Below, in pieces: positions 45,173 to 53,984 of a stretch of 64,000 bases of DNA. This DNA is from Oceanobacter kriegii DSM 6294 (GTDB lineage Bacteria; Pseudomonadota; Gammaproteobacteria; Pseudomonadales; Oceanobacteraceae): NCBI RefSeq assembly GCF_000422845.1, contig NZ_AUGV01000009.1, positions 162,132 through 226,131 on the forward strand. The letters run 5' to 3'. Both the position numbers and the translations under genes were made by a program. Within the stretch, counting starts at the first letter, position 1, and the number at the start of each line of letters is the position of its first letter. The notes below the pieces were generated by a model, which saw only the letters and a program-made list of their open reading frames with translations, had not been told where the DNA came from and searched no databases.

Positions 45173-45718
45173 ATGTTGACGACGCGTAAACTGAAATACT
45201 CTGTGGCGGCTCTGTCTTTGAGCGTGTCTTTGAGTCTGTCCCTGATCTCCACGGCTCAGGCTGATGTGGATAAGACGACAGGAGAGGCCAGCGGGAATAC
45301 AAGCGCATTGGCAATACCTCAGCAAACGGTATCGCTGGCCGGAGCTGAACGGGTGATGGCCGCGGCTTTGAAAGAAGCCCGCAGCAATGGTTGGGTGATC
45401 ACCGTGGCGGTGGTCGACAACAGTGGCGAGTTGGTGACGCTGGTGCGTGACGATAACGCCATTGCGATTTCACCATCGGTGGCGATTGGCAAGGCCAAAA
45501 CCGCAGCCCTGCTGCGCAAGCCATCGAAGGCTTTTGAGGATTACATCAATGACCACAACAAGCCGAGCTTTCTGGCAACACCGGGGGTGACCCCGTTGGA
45601 AGGCGGTGTGCCCTTGTTTCTGAAGGACGGCTCGTTTGTGGGAGCGGTGGGCGTCAGCGGTGCTCATGGCCCGAATGATTCCCAGGTAGCAGAAGCGGCC
45701 GCAGCCGCTCTGCTGTGA
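45173..45718 (+). CDS. GlcG/HbpS-family exported protein
   Basis: A 181-residue protein with a long signal peptide (LKYSVAALSLSVSLSLSLISTAQA). The mature part is a GlcG/HbpS domain: LAGAERVMAAALKEARSNGWVITVAVVDNSGELVTLVRDDNA...AIGKAKTAAL, then FLATPGVTPLEGGVPLFLKDGSFVGAVGVSGAHGPNDSQVAEAA. HbpS of Streptomyces binds haem; the general function of the family is not settled. AGGAG is placed 8 bases before the ATG. It is convergent with ybaK. Confidence 0.88.
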   Translation: MLTTRKLKYSVAALSLSVSLSLSLISTAQADVDKTTGEASGNTSALAIPQQTVSLAGAERVMAAALKEARSNGWVITVAVVDNSGELVTLVRDDNAIAISPSVAIGKAKTAALLRKPSKAFEDYINDHNKPSFLATPGVTPLEGGVPLFLKDGSFVGAVGVSGAHGPNDSQVAEAAAAALL

Positions 45719-45721
45719 ACA

Positions 45722-46195
45722 TCAGGCTGCAATAGCGGCGCTGGTGCCTCGGGTCAGACGCAGTAAATCGGCGGGGCTGAGTTCAATTTCCAACCCGCGT
45801 TTGCCAGCTGATACATGGATGGTGGCGAGGGCGTCGGCGCTGCTGTCGAGTACGGTTGGCAGGGCTTTCTTCTGCCCCAGCGGGCTGATGCCTCCGACCA
45901 CGTAGCCGGTGGTTTTTTCCGCCACTTTTGGGTCTGCCATGTCGGCTTTTTTGGCCCCCAGCGCTTTGGCAATCGACTTCAGGCTCAGCTGTTTGTTCAC
46001 CGGCACAATGGCAACCGCCAGTGGGCTTTTGTGGCCGGTGAGGGCGACCAGCAAGGTTTTGAACACCTGCTCGGCGGCGATGCCCAACGCCTCCGCCGCT
46101 TCCAACCCGTAAGACTCCGCTCTGGGGTCGTGGTGGTATTCATGCACGGTGTGGGCAATTTTCTGTTTTTGAGCGAGTTTGATGGCCGGGGTCAT
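45722..46195 (-). CDS. ybaK: Cys-tRNA(Pro) deacylase YbaK
   Basis: A 157-residue editing protein that hydrolyses mischarged Cys-tRNA(Pro). Family features are FKTLLVALTGHKSPLAVAIVPVNKQLSLKSIAKALGAKKADMADPKVAEKTTGYVVGGISPLGQKKALPTVLD, including the conserved lysine and the GGISPLGQ loop. It overlaps the DUF1653 gene upstream by 4 bp (ATGA). Confidence 0.95.
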   Translation of the reverse strand: MTPAIKLAQKQKIAHTVHEYHHDPRAESYGLEAAEALGIAAEQVFKTLLVALTGHKSPLAVAIVPVNKQLSLKSIAKALGAKKADMADPKVAEKTTGYVVGGISPLGQKKALPTVLDSSADALATIHVSAGKRGLEIELSPADLLRLTRGTSAAIAA

Positions 46196-46464
46196 TGGGC
46201 GTTCTCGCTGTCGTTTTGGTTCGTGGCTGGGCCTTGATAGGCGAAGCGGTCGACGGACTCACCATCAACCACGACTTGCTCGACGAACATCTCATACGGT
46301 CGTACCCAGTGGCTGTAGTCGCCGTACAGGGTGCGGTAATGCACCAGCCATTCTTCGGTTTCGCTGTGACGCACCAGACCAAATACCTCGTAGTCGGCGC
46401 CCTTGTAATGGCGGTAGTGGCCTGGCTGAATGCTCGGAGTGTGGGGCTCGGTGCTAGCGGTCAT
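46192..46464 (-). CDS. DUF1653 domain protein
   Basis: A 90-residue protein consisting almost wholly of DUF1653 (PGHYRHYKGADYEVFGLVRHSETEEWLVHYRTLYGDYSHWVRPYEMFVEQV). The family is small and widespread with no firm function. The ATG at 46464 is chosen because AGGAA sits 8 bases before it; the ORF starts 8 codons earlier. It overlaps ybaK. Confidence 0.88.
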   Translation of the reverse strand: MTASTEPHTPSIQPGHYRHYKGADYEVFGLVRHSETEEWLVHYRTLYGDYSHWVRPYEMFVEQVVVDGESVDRFAYQGPATNQNDSENAQ

Positions 46465-46480
46465 TCGGTGTTCCTGTCTG

Positions 46481-46525
46481 TGCATCAAAGCCGCTAATGG
46501 TGCGCTCTAAGCCTGCTTTGATGCA
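46481..46525. other. 11-bp perfect inverted repeat before the DUF1653 gene
   Basis: TGCATCAAAGC (46481-46491) and GCTTTGATGCA (46515-46525) with a 23-base loop, between the SIMPL gene stop and the DUF1653 start. It could end the SIMPL transcript or bind a regulator; there is no T-run. Confidence 0.5.
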
Positions 46526-46543
46526 AGGTGAGGAATCGACGGA

Positions 46544-47275
46544 TTATTTCAATTCAAACTGCACCGTCACCGAGGTGCTGACGCTTTGCTCCTGCACCAT
46601 CATGTTGGAGGAGGTGTCGGCTGACTCTGCCTTGGCAAAGGCCGAGCGGAATACCATGGGCGATGGCGCGTGGTTGCCGTTTTCGGCCATTGAAATAACA
46701 CCGCCAAGTTCGCGCTTCATGGTGGCGGCCATCAGCTCGGCTTTGTCGCGGGCTTTCAGCAGAGCGCTTTGCAGGGCCTCGTTTTCCAGCTTGGTCGGGT
46801 CTTCAAACAGGAAGCTGCTGTTCTGGATTTGCGCCAGTGGCAGTTGCAGCAGGTGGTCAATCAGGCTGGTGTATTGGTCGAGGTCGTAGAGGCTGATTTG
46901 CACGCTGCGGGAGACTTCTTCACCGGTGTAGCGGCGGTCGCCGCGGTTCCATTGATAGCGCGGGTAGTTGCGGATTTGTTCGGCCCGCACCATGCCTTGT
47001 GGGATGTTCAGCTCATTGGTGATGTTCAGCAGCTGACCGAAAGCTTTGTCGACACTGGTTTTGGCTTCTTCCAGCGTTGGCTGGGTGTCGTTCAGTTGCA
47101 GGTTAACCAGCACGTAGTCGGGCATGGATTTGACTTCCGAGCTGGCCGATACCTGCACGGTGGCTGCTTGCACCATGGCGGAAGACGGTGTGACGGAGGT
47201 GTCGGCGTGGCTGCTGCTGATGTAAAGCGAGCTGCTGGCGAGCATCAGTGCGTACACTGGGGTCAGAAATTTCAT
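46544..47275 (-). CDS. SIMPL (DUF541) domain exported protein
   Basis: A 243-residue periplasmic protein: signal peptide MKFLTPVYALMLASSSLYISSSHA, then the SIMPL pattern with VQVSASSEVKSMPDYVLVNLQLNDT, RAEQIRNYPRYQW and ALLKARDKAELMAATM. Family members (YggE/Omp28/BP26-like) are linked to oxidative-stress protection but lack an agreed activity. The start at 47275 gives the signal peptide; the ORF extends 45 codons upstream into the spacer before thiL. Confidence 0.88.
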   Translation of the reverse strand: MKFLTPVYALMLASSSLYISSSHADTSVTPSSAMVQAATVQVSASSEVKSMPDYVLVNLQLNDTQPTLEEAKTSVDKAFGQLLNITNELNIPQGMVRAEQIRNYPRYQWNRGDRRYTGEEVSRSVQISLYDLDQYTSLIDHLLQLPLAQIQNSSFLFEDPTKLENEALQSALLKARDKAELMAATMKRELGGVISMAENGNHAPSPMVFRSAFAKAESADTSSNMMVQEQSVSTSVTVQFELK

Positions 47276-47378
47276 GGTCGGGCATCCGGGAGTCGTTGTT
47301 CTGAGAAGCACTGACCCGCACTTTACAGATTTGGTTCCTGTTGAATCCTTGACCGATTTCAACAAACAGCGACGCGGA

Positions 47379-48365
47379 TCAGAAGTGCTGATAACCGCCT
47401 TGTCGGGCAACCACGGGTTGGCCGTTCAGCAGTAAGGTGACGGGTTTTGGCTTATCTGAGCCAGTTTCTGACGAACTGGTTAAACAAGCATCGGAACAAA
47501 CGCCAATGCGGCTAAGCGGTAAATCCAGCGTGTGGGACAGTTGCTGAAGCGCTGCTCGTGCCGATGCAGGCGCGGTAAACAGCAGCTCGTAATCGTCGCC
47601 GCCGCTGAGGCAGGTCATCCAGTCCGGATGGCCCAGTGGTGCTGCGGTTGGGATCTGTTCGCCATCCAGCTGTATTGCAACGCCGGAGGCTGCGGCAATG
47701 TGGCGGGCATCCTGTAGCAGGCCATCGGAAATATCCATGGCAGCGTGGGCCAGTCCATGCAATGCCTGGCCAAGCGCTAATCTCGGCTTAGGGAAGTAAT
47801 AGGCTTCGGCGAGGCCGTCTTGCCAGTCCGGCCGTTTCAGAATTTGTGGCAGTGCCAGTGCCGATTCACCAATCACACCACTGACCCACACGTCGTCGTT
47901 TGCTTGGGCGTTGTTGCGGCGCAGGCTACGGGCGTTGGCGTGCTGGCTATCAATCCAGCCTTGTACCGATACACTGACCACCAGTTGTTTGCCCTTGGTG
48001 GTGTCGCCGCCAATCAGGGCGATGCCGCACTGGTGGGCTCCGGCACGCAGGCCGTTGGCAAAATCATCGAGCCAGTCGGGTTTATTGTGGGGCAGGGTCA
48101 GGCCCAGCAGGAAAGCTTGTGGGCGCGCGCCCATGGCAGCCAGATCGCTGACAGCGCAACGCAAGGCACGTTGGGCAATCAGGTTGGCGGGGGCGTTGGC
48201 CGGGAAGTGGACGTCGGCGACTTGGGTGTCGAGGCTTTGCACCAGAATGGCGTTGGCCGGTGGACGCACCAGGCTGGCGTCGTCACCAATCGCAAAAAGG
48301 GTATCCTCGCTGTGAGGATACCCTTCGCTGAAGCAGCGTTTGATCAGTTCAAATTCGGAACTCAT
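47379..48365 (-). CDS. thiL: Thiamine-monophosphate kinase
   Basis: A 328-residue PurM-fold kinase that makes thiamine diphosphate from the monophosphate. N-terminus MSSEFELIKRCF, metal-binding GDDASLV, VADVHFPANAPANLIAQRALRCAVSDLAAMGARP, GGDTTKGKQLVVSV and GGDDYELLFTAP are all diagnostic. It follows nusB by 17 bp in the classical ribBA-ribH-nusB-thiL order. In many relatives pgpA comes next; here a SIMPL gene does. Confidence 0.96.
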   Translation of the reverse strand: MSSEFELIKRCFSEGYPHSEDTLFAIGDDASLVRPPANAILVQSLDTQVADVHFPANAPANLIAQRALRCAVSDLAAMGARPQAFLLGLTLPHNKPDWLDDFANGLRAGAHQCGIALIGGDTTKGKQLVVSVSVQGWIDSQHANARSLRRNNAQANDDVWVSGVIGESALALPQILKRPDWQDGLAEAYYFPKPRLALGQALHGLAHAAMDISDGLLQDARHIAAASGVAIQLDGEQIPTAAPLGHPDWMTCLSGGDDYELLFTAPASARAALQQLSHTLDLPLSRIGVCSDACLTSSSETGSDKPKPVTLLLNGQPVVARQGGYQHF

Positions 48366-48382
48366 CGACGCAGTGCTGATGA

Positions 48383-48883
48383 TCAGCGTTCGCTTGGGCG
48401 GGATGGCTTGCCGGAAGAGGCAGGCTTGTTGCCACCGCGAATTTCGACACTGCGGGTACGCTGGGCCAGTTTGTCCAGTACGCCGTTAACGAACTTGTGT
48501 CCGTCGGTGGCGCCGAAGGTTTTGGCCAGTTCTACCGATTCGTTAATCACCACTTTGTATGGCACGTCGATGCGGTGCAGCATTTCAAATGCACCCAGAC
48601 GCAGGATGGCCATTTCAACCGGAGTCATCTCATCGAGACGACGATCCAGCAGTGGAGTGATTTTCTCGTCCAGTGTTGCGCAATCCTTTGGCACGCCATG
48701 AAGAATGTCGTGGAAGTATTCCAGGTCGACTTTGCTCATGTCGTTGTCGGCACGGAACTCAGCTTCGATCTGGCCCAGGTTGGCGCCAGACAGTTGCCAT
48801 TGATACAGTGCCTGTACCGCGAAGCGACGCGCCTTGCGACGCGCAGCAGGGCTTGGTTTGTGGTTGCCGGAAGCACGGGACAT
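48383..48883 (-). CDS. nusB: Transcription antitermination factor NusB
   Basis: A 166-residue NusB with a basic N-terminal tail ([24 protein letters not shown]). Family stretches are [33 protein letters not shown] and [30 protein letters not shown]. NusB with NusE/S10 binds boxA for rRNA antitermination. The C-terminal extension ([20 protein letters not shown]) is polar and probably disordered. GGAGGA for its start lies in the end of ribH. Confidence 0.97.
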   Translation of the reverse strand: MSRASGNHKPSPAARRKARRFAVQALYQWQLSGANLGQIEAEFRADNDMSKVDLEYFHDILHGVPKDCATLDEKITPLLDRRLDEMTPVEMAILRLGAFEMLHRIDVPYKVVINESVELAKTFGATDGHKFVNGVLDKLAQRTRSVEIRGGNKPASSGKPSRPSER

Positions 48884-48888
48884 TCGAA

Positions 48889-49365
48889 TCAGTCCTCCAG
48901 AGCGTTCAGCAGGGAAACCATTTCGAAGGCAGACATCGCTGCTTCTTCACCCTTGTTACCGGCTTTGGTGCCGGAACGTTCGATCGCTTGTTCGATGCTG
49001 TCTACGGTCAGTACGCCGAAGGAAACCGGGATGCCGTATTCCAGTGAAACGGAGGCCAGACCCTTGGTGCATTCGCCAGCAACGTATTCAAAGTGAGGCG
49101 TACCACCACGGATGACCGCGCCCAGGGCGATGATGGCATCGTGCTTCTCAGTGGCAGCAACGCGCTGTACTACCAGTGGAATTTCGAAGGCACCCGGTGC
49201 ACGGATGATGGTGATGTTGTCTTTTTCAACGCCATGGCGCAGCAGGCTGTCGACCGCACCTTCCAGCAGGCTTTCAACAACAAATGCGTTCCAGCGACCC
49301 ACAACAATGGCGTATTTGCCGCTGTTTGGAGTCAGGTTTCCTTCGATGACTTGAATGTCTTTCAT
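48889..49365 (-). CDS. ribH: 6,7-dimethyl-8-ribityllumazine synthase
   Basis: A 158-residue lumazine synthase, the penultimate step of riboflavin synthesis. Signatures are [62 protein letters not shown] and [30 protein letters not shown]. The ATG at 49365 has GGAAG 8 bases upstream; the ORF start four codons earlier lacks one. RNGA-type substrate residues are as expected. Confidence 0.97.
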   Translation of the reverse strand: MKDIQVIEGNLTPNSGKYAIVVGRWNAFVVESLLEGAVDSLLRHGVEKDNITIIRAPGAFEIPLVVQRVAATEKHDAIIALGAVIRGGTPHFEYVAGECTKGLASVSLEYGIPVSFGVLTVDSIEQAIERSGTKAGNKGEEAAMSAFEMVSLLNALED

Positions 49366-49395
49366 GTGAGCTTCCAATAATTCGTATAACGTTCG

Positions 49396-50514
49396 TTAGT
49401 CGGCATCAAACGGCAGGTATTCGGTAATTTCCAGACCGAAACCGGAGATGCCGCTGTACTTCATTTCAGAGCTGAGCAGGCGCATTTTCTGAACCCCCAG
49501 TTCGCACAGAATCTGCGAACCGGTACCAATGGTCAGGAAGGCGCCGGAGCTGTCCTTGTTGGGGCTGCGTACCGGACGGGCGCGGCCGAAAAAATCGTCC
49601 AGGCTGGCGTCGATGGTTTCGCTTTGGCCCGCAGACAACACCACCAGTACACCCTTGCCTTCATCGGCAATGCGCTTCAGGGAAGCCTGGGAAGACCAGC
49701 TTGAACCCTGTTGCGGACGCATGCCCAGCACGTCGCGCAGGTAGTTGTTGGTTTGCACACGCACCACGGTTGGGTCGTCGGCGTTGATTTCACCCATGGT
49801 CAGTGCCAGGTGGGTGTTGCCTTCGATGGTGTCGCGGAAGGTGTGCAGTTTGAAAGTGCCGAATTCGGTTTCAACATCGTCTGCACTGACCAGCTCAACG
49901 GTTTTTTCGTTGTTGATGCGGTAGTGGATCAGGTCGGCGATGGTGCCGATCTTGATGTTGTGTTTTTCGGCAAACACTTCCAGTTCCGGACGACGGGCCA
50001 TGGTGCCGTCCGGGTTCATGACTTCAATAATGGCTGCGGCCGGAATCAGGCCAGCCAGACGTGACAGGTCACAACCTGCTTCAGTGTGACCGGCACGGCT
50101 CAGTACACCGCCCGGACGCGCACGCAGCGGGAAAATATGACCCGGCTGAACGATGTCTTCCGGCTTACCCATCGGGTTGACTGCGGCCAGAATGGTCTTG
50201 GCGCGGTCGGCGGCCGAAATACCGGTGGTGACGCCTTCGGCGGCTTCAATCGACACGGTGAACGGGGTCGAGAAGCTGGCGCCGTTGCTGGCTACCATGG
50301 AAGGCAAACCAAGGAAATCACAGCGTTCGCCGGTAAGGGTCAAACACAGCAGACCACGGGCTTCGGTGGCCATGAAGTTGATGATTTCCGGCGTTACTTT
50401 TTCGGCAGCGACAATGATATCGCCTTCGTTTTCGCGGTCTTCGTCATCCATCAGGATGACCATTTTGCCGTCGCGAATGTCGGCAATAATGTCTTCAATG
50501 CTGTTCAGTGCCAT
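49396..50514 (-). CDS. ribB: DHBP synthase with degenerate GTP-cyclohydrolase-II domain
   Basis: A 372-residue riboflavin-pathway enzyme. The N-terminal 200 residues are 3,4-dihydroxy-2-butanone-4-phosphate synthase with all motifs (VILMDDEDRENEGDI, HIFPLRARPGGVLSRAGHTEAG). The C-terminal half has the GTP cyclohydrolase II fold, but the three zinc cysteines (C...RCDCG) are missing: where they belong the sequence reads NYLRDVLGMRPQQGSSWSS. So only the DHBP step is expected, and a separate ribA should exist elsewhere. This RibBA-like arrangement with a dead second domain is common in pseudomonad-type gammaproteobacteria. Confidence 0.92.
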   Translation of the reverse strand: MALNSIEDIIADIRDGKMVILMDDEDRENEGDIIVAAEKVTPEIINFMATEARGLLCLTLTGERCDFLGLPSMVASNGASFSTPFTVSIEAAEGVTTGISAADRAKTILAAVNPMGKPEDIVQPGHIFPLRARPGGVLSRAGHTEAGCDLSRLAGLIPAAAIIEVMNPDGTMARRPELEVFAEKHNIKIGTIADLIHYRINNEKTVELVSADDVETEFGTFKLHTFRDTIEGNTHLALTMGEINADDPTVVRVQTNNYLRDVLGMRPQQGSSWSSQASLKRIADEGKGVLVVLSAGQSETIDASLDDFFGRARPVRSPNKDSSGAFLTIGTGSQILCELGVQKMRLLSSEMKYSGISGFGLEITEYLPFDAD

Positions 50515-50659
50515 GCTCTAGCCTGTTTGCTGGTTCCAACGTTCAAGTCTGGCTGATGTTACAGCCATTTGCATTACGCTGTCGGTCTGACGCCGACTTT
50601 TTCTGTGCCCGGATCTACGCGTCCGAAAGCAGCCCGGAAATGTAGCTAGGAAAGGCGGT

Positions 50660-51322
50660 TCAGTAGCCGCGTTTCATAAAGCCGTGTTCTGCCAGAAATC
50701 CCTCGGTCAGGCGGGATTGCGGTGTGACCGTTTCCGGTTTCAGCAGCTGCTCCAGATAGCGGGCAATCATATCAACTTCGAGGTGTACCTGATCACCCGC
50801 CTGAATGGAAATCAGGGTTGTCTCAGCGGCCGTATGCGGAACAATGTTGAGGGTGAAGCCATTGGCGGTCAGGTCATTGGCGGTGAGGCTGACGCCATCC
50901 ACGGTAATGGACCCCTTGGCGGCAATGTACTTGCGCAGTTGCGCCGGTGCTTCGATGCTGAAGCGGATCGAACGGGCGTCCGCTTCACGGCTGCGCACAA
51001 TGCCCACGCCATCAACATGGCCGCTGACCAAATGACCGCCCAAACGGGTGGTCGGCAGCAATGCCTTTTCCAGATTCACCTTGGTGCCAGCAGCCCACTC
51101 GCCAATGCGGGTATGGGCCAGTGACTCGCGGGAGACGTCGGCGGCAAAGCCTGAGCCGGTCAGCTCCACCACAGTCAGGCAGACGCCATTGGTGGCGATG
51201 CTGTCACCCAGCTGCACGTCGGCCAGATCGAGCGCGCCGGTGTTGATCACCAGACGGATATCGCCAGAAACCTGCTGGGCCTGGCTGATGGTGCCTACGG
51301 CTTCAATAATACCGGTAAACAT
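50660..51322 (-). CDS. ribE: Riboflavin synthase
   Basis: A 220-residue enzyme joining two lumazines to give riboflavin. It starts [10 protein letters not shown] as usual; the ORF's 26 earlier codons lie in ribD. The two lumazine-binding repeats are visible (LGDSIATNGVCLTVVE...DVSRESL and KGSITVDGVSLTAND...NIVPHTAAETTL), with GHLVSGHVDGVG. Its start overlaps the ribD stop by one base. Confidence 0.96.
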   Translation of the reverse strand: MFTGIIEAVGTISQAQQVSGDIRLVINTGALDLADVQLGDSIATNGVCLTVVELTGSGFAADVSRESLAHTRIGEWAAGTKVNLEKALLPTTRLGGHLVSGHVDGVGIVRSREADARSIRFSIEAPAQLRKYIAAKGSITVDGVSLTANDLTANGFTLNIVPHTAAETTLISIQAGDQVHLEVDMIARYLEQLLKPETVTPQSRLTEGFLAEHGFMKRGY

Positions 51323-52476
51323 CAGTGTTCCTCTTGTTCGGTAGCCGCCGGGGTCAGGGTCAGACGCAGGTCGTTGCCAACCATACGGACATCCTGCCAC
51401 TGCCAGCGCAGTTGCTGTTGCATGCGGTCGAACGGCAAATTCAATAGCGGTCGGGCGTTGCTGCCCAACAGCGTTGGAGCGGTGTACACCACCAGTTCGT
51501 CGACCAGACCGGCGGCGACAAAGGCGCCCGCCAGTTGAGCGCCACTTTCGACCAGCACTTCGTTGCAGCCTTGCTCGGCCAAATAACGCAGCAGGGCTTC
51601 GAGGTCGACCTTGTCGTTGCTGGCAGCGGCTTGCCAGTGACTGACCCGGGCTTCACAGGCACTGAAGTCGGCACCCGGTTCGTTGTGGCAGGCAATCAGA
51701 ATATCCCCTGCGAGGCTGAACAGTTTGGCCTCCGGCGTCACTCGTTGACGGCTGTCGACCAGCACGCGCAGGGGCTGACGCCACAGCTGCTCGGCTTGTT
51801 CAATGCCGGTCTCGGCGGGTCGGACGGTCATCGACGGGTTGTCGATCAAGACCGAGTCAGCGCCGGTAATTACCGCACAGCTGCGGGCTCGCAGTCGTTG
51901 CACGTCGCTACGGGCTTGTGGCCCGGTGATCCACTGGCTTTCACCGCTTTGCATGGCGGTGCGGCCATCAAGGCTTTGGGCCAGCTTGATGCGCACGTAC
52001 GGTAAACCAGTGCGCATGCGCTTCATAAAGCCAACATTGAGCTGTTCGGCTTCTGCCGCCAGACAGGCTTCTGTGACGTCGACACCGGCATCGCGCAACA
52101 TGCCATAACCACGACCGGCAACCTGAGGGTTGGGGTCGGCGCAGGCGGCAACAACACGGGCCACACCCGCTTCAATCAGGCCTTTGGCGCAAGGTGGTGT
52201 GCGGCCATAGTGGCTGCAAGGTTCCAGCGTGACGTAGGCGGTGGCACCACGGGCACGTTCACCAGCCGCACGCAGGGCGTTGACCTCGGCGTGGGGTTCA
52301 CCGGCTTTTTGATGCCAGCCTTCGCCTACGACGACTTCGTTGCCGTCTGCATCACGGCCAACAATCACACAGCCAACCCGAGGGTTGGGGCTGGTGGAGT
52401 AGAGGCCTTTGGCGGCCAGCTTGAGCGCACGGGCCATCCATACCTGATCCGGGGTTTTGCCAGACAGCGTGCTCAT
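51322..52476 (-). CDS. ribD: Bifunctional riboflavin deaminase/reductase RibD
   Basis: A 384-residue enzyme: N-terminal zinc deaminase (H-A-E in [14 protein letters not shown] and [20 protein letters not shown]) and C-terminal reductase ([69 protein letters not shown]). It converts the pyrimidine from GTP cyclohydrolase II to the ribityl intermediate. It overlaps nrdR by 4 bp upstream and ribE by 1 bp downstream. Confidence 0.96.
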   Translation of the reverse strand: MSTLSGKTPDQVWMARALKLAAKGLYSTSPNPRVGCVIVGRDADGNEVVVGEGWHQKAGEPHAEVNALRAAGERARGATAYVTLEPCSHYGRTPPCAKGLIEAGVARVVAACADPNPQVAGRGYGMLRDAGVDVTEACLAAEAEQLNVGFMKRMRTGLPYVRIKLAQSLDGRTAMQSGESQWITGPQARSDVQRLRARSCAVITGADSVLIDNPSMTVRPAETGIEQAEQLWRQPLRVLVDSRQRVTPEAKLFSLAGDILIACHNEPGADFSACEARVSHWQAAASNDKVDLEALLRYLAEQGCNEVLVESGAQLAGAFVAAGLVDELVVYTAPTLLGSNARPLLNLPFDRMQQQLRWQWQDVRMVGNDLRLTLTPAATEQEEH

Positions 52477-52997
52477 GGCAGTGGCTCTCCGGAAACCGCC
52501 GGTTTGATGTCGGTGGTGAATTCGCCGATTGGCTGGTTGGCCGGAACCTGCTGCGACAGCTGTTCGATTTCGGCGCGGAATTCTTCAATGTCCTGAAAGC
52601 TGCGGTATACCGAGGCAAAGCGCACAAACGCTACCTCGTCGAGTTGACGCAGCTCGGCCATCACCAGCTCGCCAATATGACGGCTGCTGACTTCTTTTTC
52701 GTGCAGATTGCGCAGGGTTTGCAGTACCCGGTTGATCATGGCATCGGTCGCGTCGGCAGCAATCGGACGCTTTTCGAGGGCACGCAATACGCCGCTGCGG
52801 AGTTTGTTTTCGAGGAAGGTTTCGCGTTCGCCGCTTTGCTTGACGACAAGCGGCAGATTGAGCTCGATGGTTTCAAAGGTGGTGAAGCGCTGGTTACAGT
52901 CACAGCACTCGCGACGGCGACGGATTTGAGTTCCGTCGGCCATCAAGCGGGAATCGACCACCTTGGTTTCTGAATGTGAGCAGAATGGACAGTGCAT
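52473..52997 (-). CDS. nrdR: Transcriptional repressor NrdR
   Basis: A 174-residue repressor of ribonucleotide reductase genes that senses ATP/dATP. The N-terminal zinc ribbon is [42 protein letters not shown] with two Cys pairs, followed by an ATP-cone ([31 protein letters not shown]). Typical length is about 150-160; the extra C-terminal tail is polar. Located before ribD as in most gammaproteobacteria. Confidence 0.97.
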   Translation of the reverse strand: MHCPFCSHSETKVVDSRLMADGTQIRRRRECCDCNQRFTTFETIELNLPLVVKQSGERETFLENKLRSGVLRALEKRPIAADATDAMINRVLQTLRNLHEKEVSSRHIGELVMAELRQLDEVAFVRFASVYRSFQDIEEFRAEIEQLSQQVPANQPIGEFTTDIKPAVSGEPLP

Positions 52998-53071
52998 AAG
53001 CTGAACGGTGATCTAAAGAGCGAATGGAGGCGCTTTGGCCAAAGCGCGCAATTCTACTCCTGCGACCGGGT

Positions 53072-53431
53072 TCAGGCAACGATTTCAGCGTCGTTCTGTA
53101 CCAGCTCGGAGAGAATGTCGTCCAGTTCGTCGGGTTTGGTTTCAAAGTGGTCGATATTGCCCCAACGTTTGAAGCGGCTGACGGCGAAACCGTGGGTGAC
53201 ATCATTGAAATACACACAGCAGCGGCCGTAGGTGGCGACAACCCAGAAACCACAGCCTTCATCGGCCCAGGGATGCTGCTCCCAGATTTCCGGTGACGGC
53301 AATCGAATCAATTCCCACAGGGCTTTCTGGCGCTCCGGGATACGAGCAACCGCGGCTTTGATGCGTTGTTGCAGGCCAGTTTCATTGATCGGTGTCCATT
53401 GGGTTTGGGCTGGGCCAAAAACAGTGTCCAT
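53072..53431 (-). CDS. Small protein of unknown function
   Basis: A 119-residue soluble protein; I do not recognise the family. The start at 53431 is set by an AGGAGG 4 bases before the ATG, one of the best ribosome sites in the window, so strong translation is expected. Tryptophan- and aromatic-rich (WELIRLPSPEIWEQHPWADEGCGFWVVATYGRCCVYFND) with an acidic C-terminus (DELDDILSELVQNDAEIVA). It lies between glyA and nrdR. Confidence 0.75.
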   Translation of the reverse strand: MDTVFGPAQTQWTPINETGLQQRIKAAVARIPERQKALWELIRLPSPEIWEQHPWADEGCGFWVVATYGRCCVYFNDVTHGFAVSRFKRWGNIDHFETKPDELDDILSELVQNDAEIVA

Positions 53432-53718
53432 GACGCCTCCTTTGTGGGTGACTGACAGAAAGGAAATTGCTCGCAATTCTATGAAAAATGCTTGAAGGGG
53501 CAACCAAAAAAACGCCCCCTGATGGAAAGGTGTTACTCAATTGTTGCGAGCGTGTGACAGCGGTGTCTGCAAGTTGTTGATAGTTATCTGGTTTGGCCTT
53601 GATATCACAGACTTTGTCAGGATCTGTTGATGAAAACTGGCACTAAAATTGGGTGTCGTAAAATGTCCAGTGTGGCGCAAAATACCTTGTTTGAAGGTCG
53701 GGAGTCGGGTGGGAGTTT

Positions 53719-53875
53719 GTAGGTCAGATAAAGACGCGAAGCGGCTGCCATCTGACGTGTTTGCGCTGTCCCCTTGTCGGATGGCGCAAGCTTATCCGAC
53801 CTACAGGAAGGCTGTGGGAGGTAGCTTGCTGCCGATTGGGTGTGTTTATCGAGAGCAAGCTCTCTCCCACAATAA
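53719..53875. repeat. REP-like repeat cluster, partner of the hypD-hypE repeats
   Basis: 53719-53757 is the inverted copy of 7742-7780 (37 of 39 bases equal). It is followed by a REP-style hairpin GTCGGATGGCGCAAGCTTAT...CCGACCTAC (about 53777-53804) and by TGGGAGGTAGCTTGCT paired with AGCAAGCTCTCTCCCA (to 53871). AGACTCC then repeats three times (53883-53905). Confidence 0.7.
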
Positions 53876-53910
53876 CTGGCCAGACTCCAGACTCCAGACT
53901 CCAGATACAC

Positions 53911-53943
53911 AAACGCCCCGTAAGCGGCGCTTACGGGGCGTTT
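53911..53943. terminator. glyA terminator hairpin
   Basis: A 15-bp perfect stem (AAACGCCCCGTAAGC with GCTTACGGGGCGTTT) and a 3-base loop, 40 bp after the glyA stop. T-runs are short (TTT), but the stem is very stable. Confidence 0.75.
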
Positions 53944-53984
53944 GCTGGTCTTGCTACAGCGCATTACACGCTGCGTGTGTTGAA

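Larger units (their letters stand above)
53432..53984. other. 553-bp region between glyA and the small unknown gene
   Basis: No gene supported. The left part carries the promoter and ribosome site of the small gene. From about 53719 onward it is a REP-like repeat cluster, a 7-bp tandem repeat and the glyA terminator. Confidence 0.65.

Noticed and set aside
50515..50659. FMN riboswitch before ribB
   Set aside because: I looked for the conserved AGGG...GGGUGA-type helices and did not find them in the 145-bp gap.
53883..53905. CRISPR-like short repeat
   Set aside because: The 7-bp AGACTCC units are directly adjacent with no spacers; it is a simple tandem repeat.
53617..53964. 115-codon minus-strand frame in the glyA downstream repeats
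   Set aside because: It is made of REP-like and 7-bp tandem repeats; such frames recur by chance in repeat clusters.
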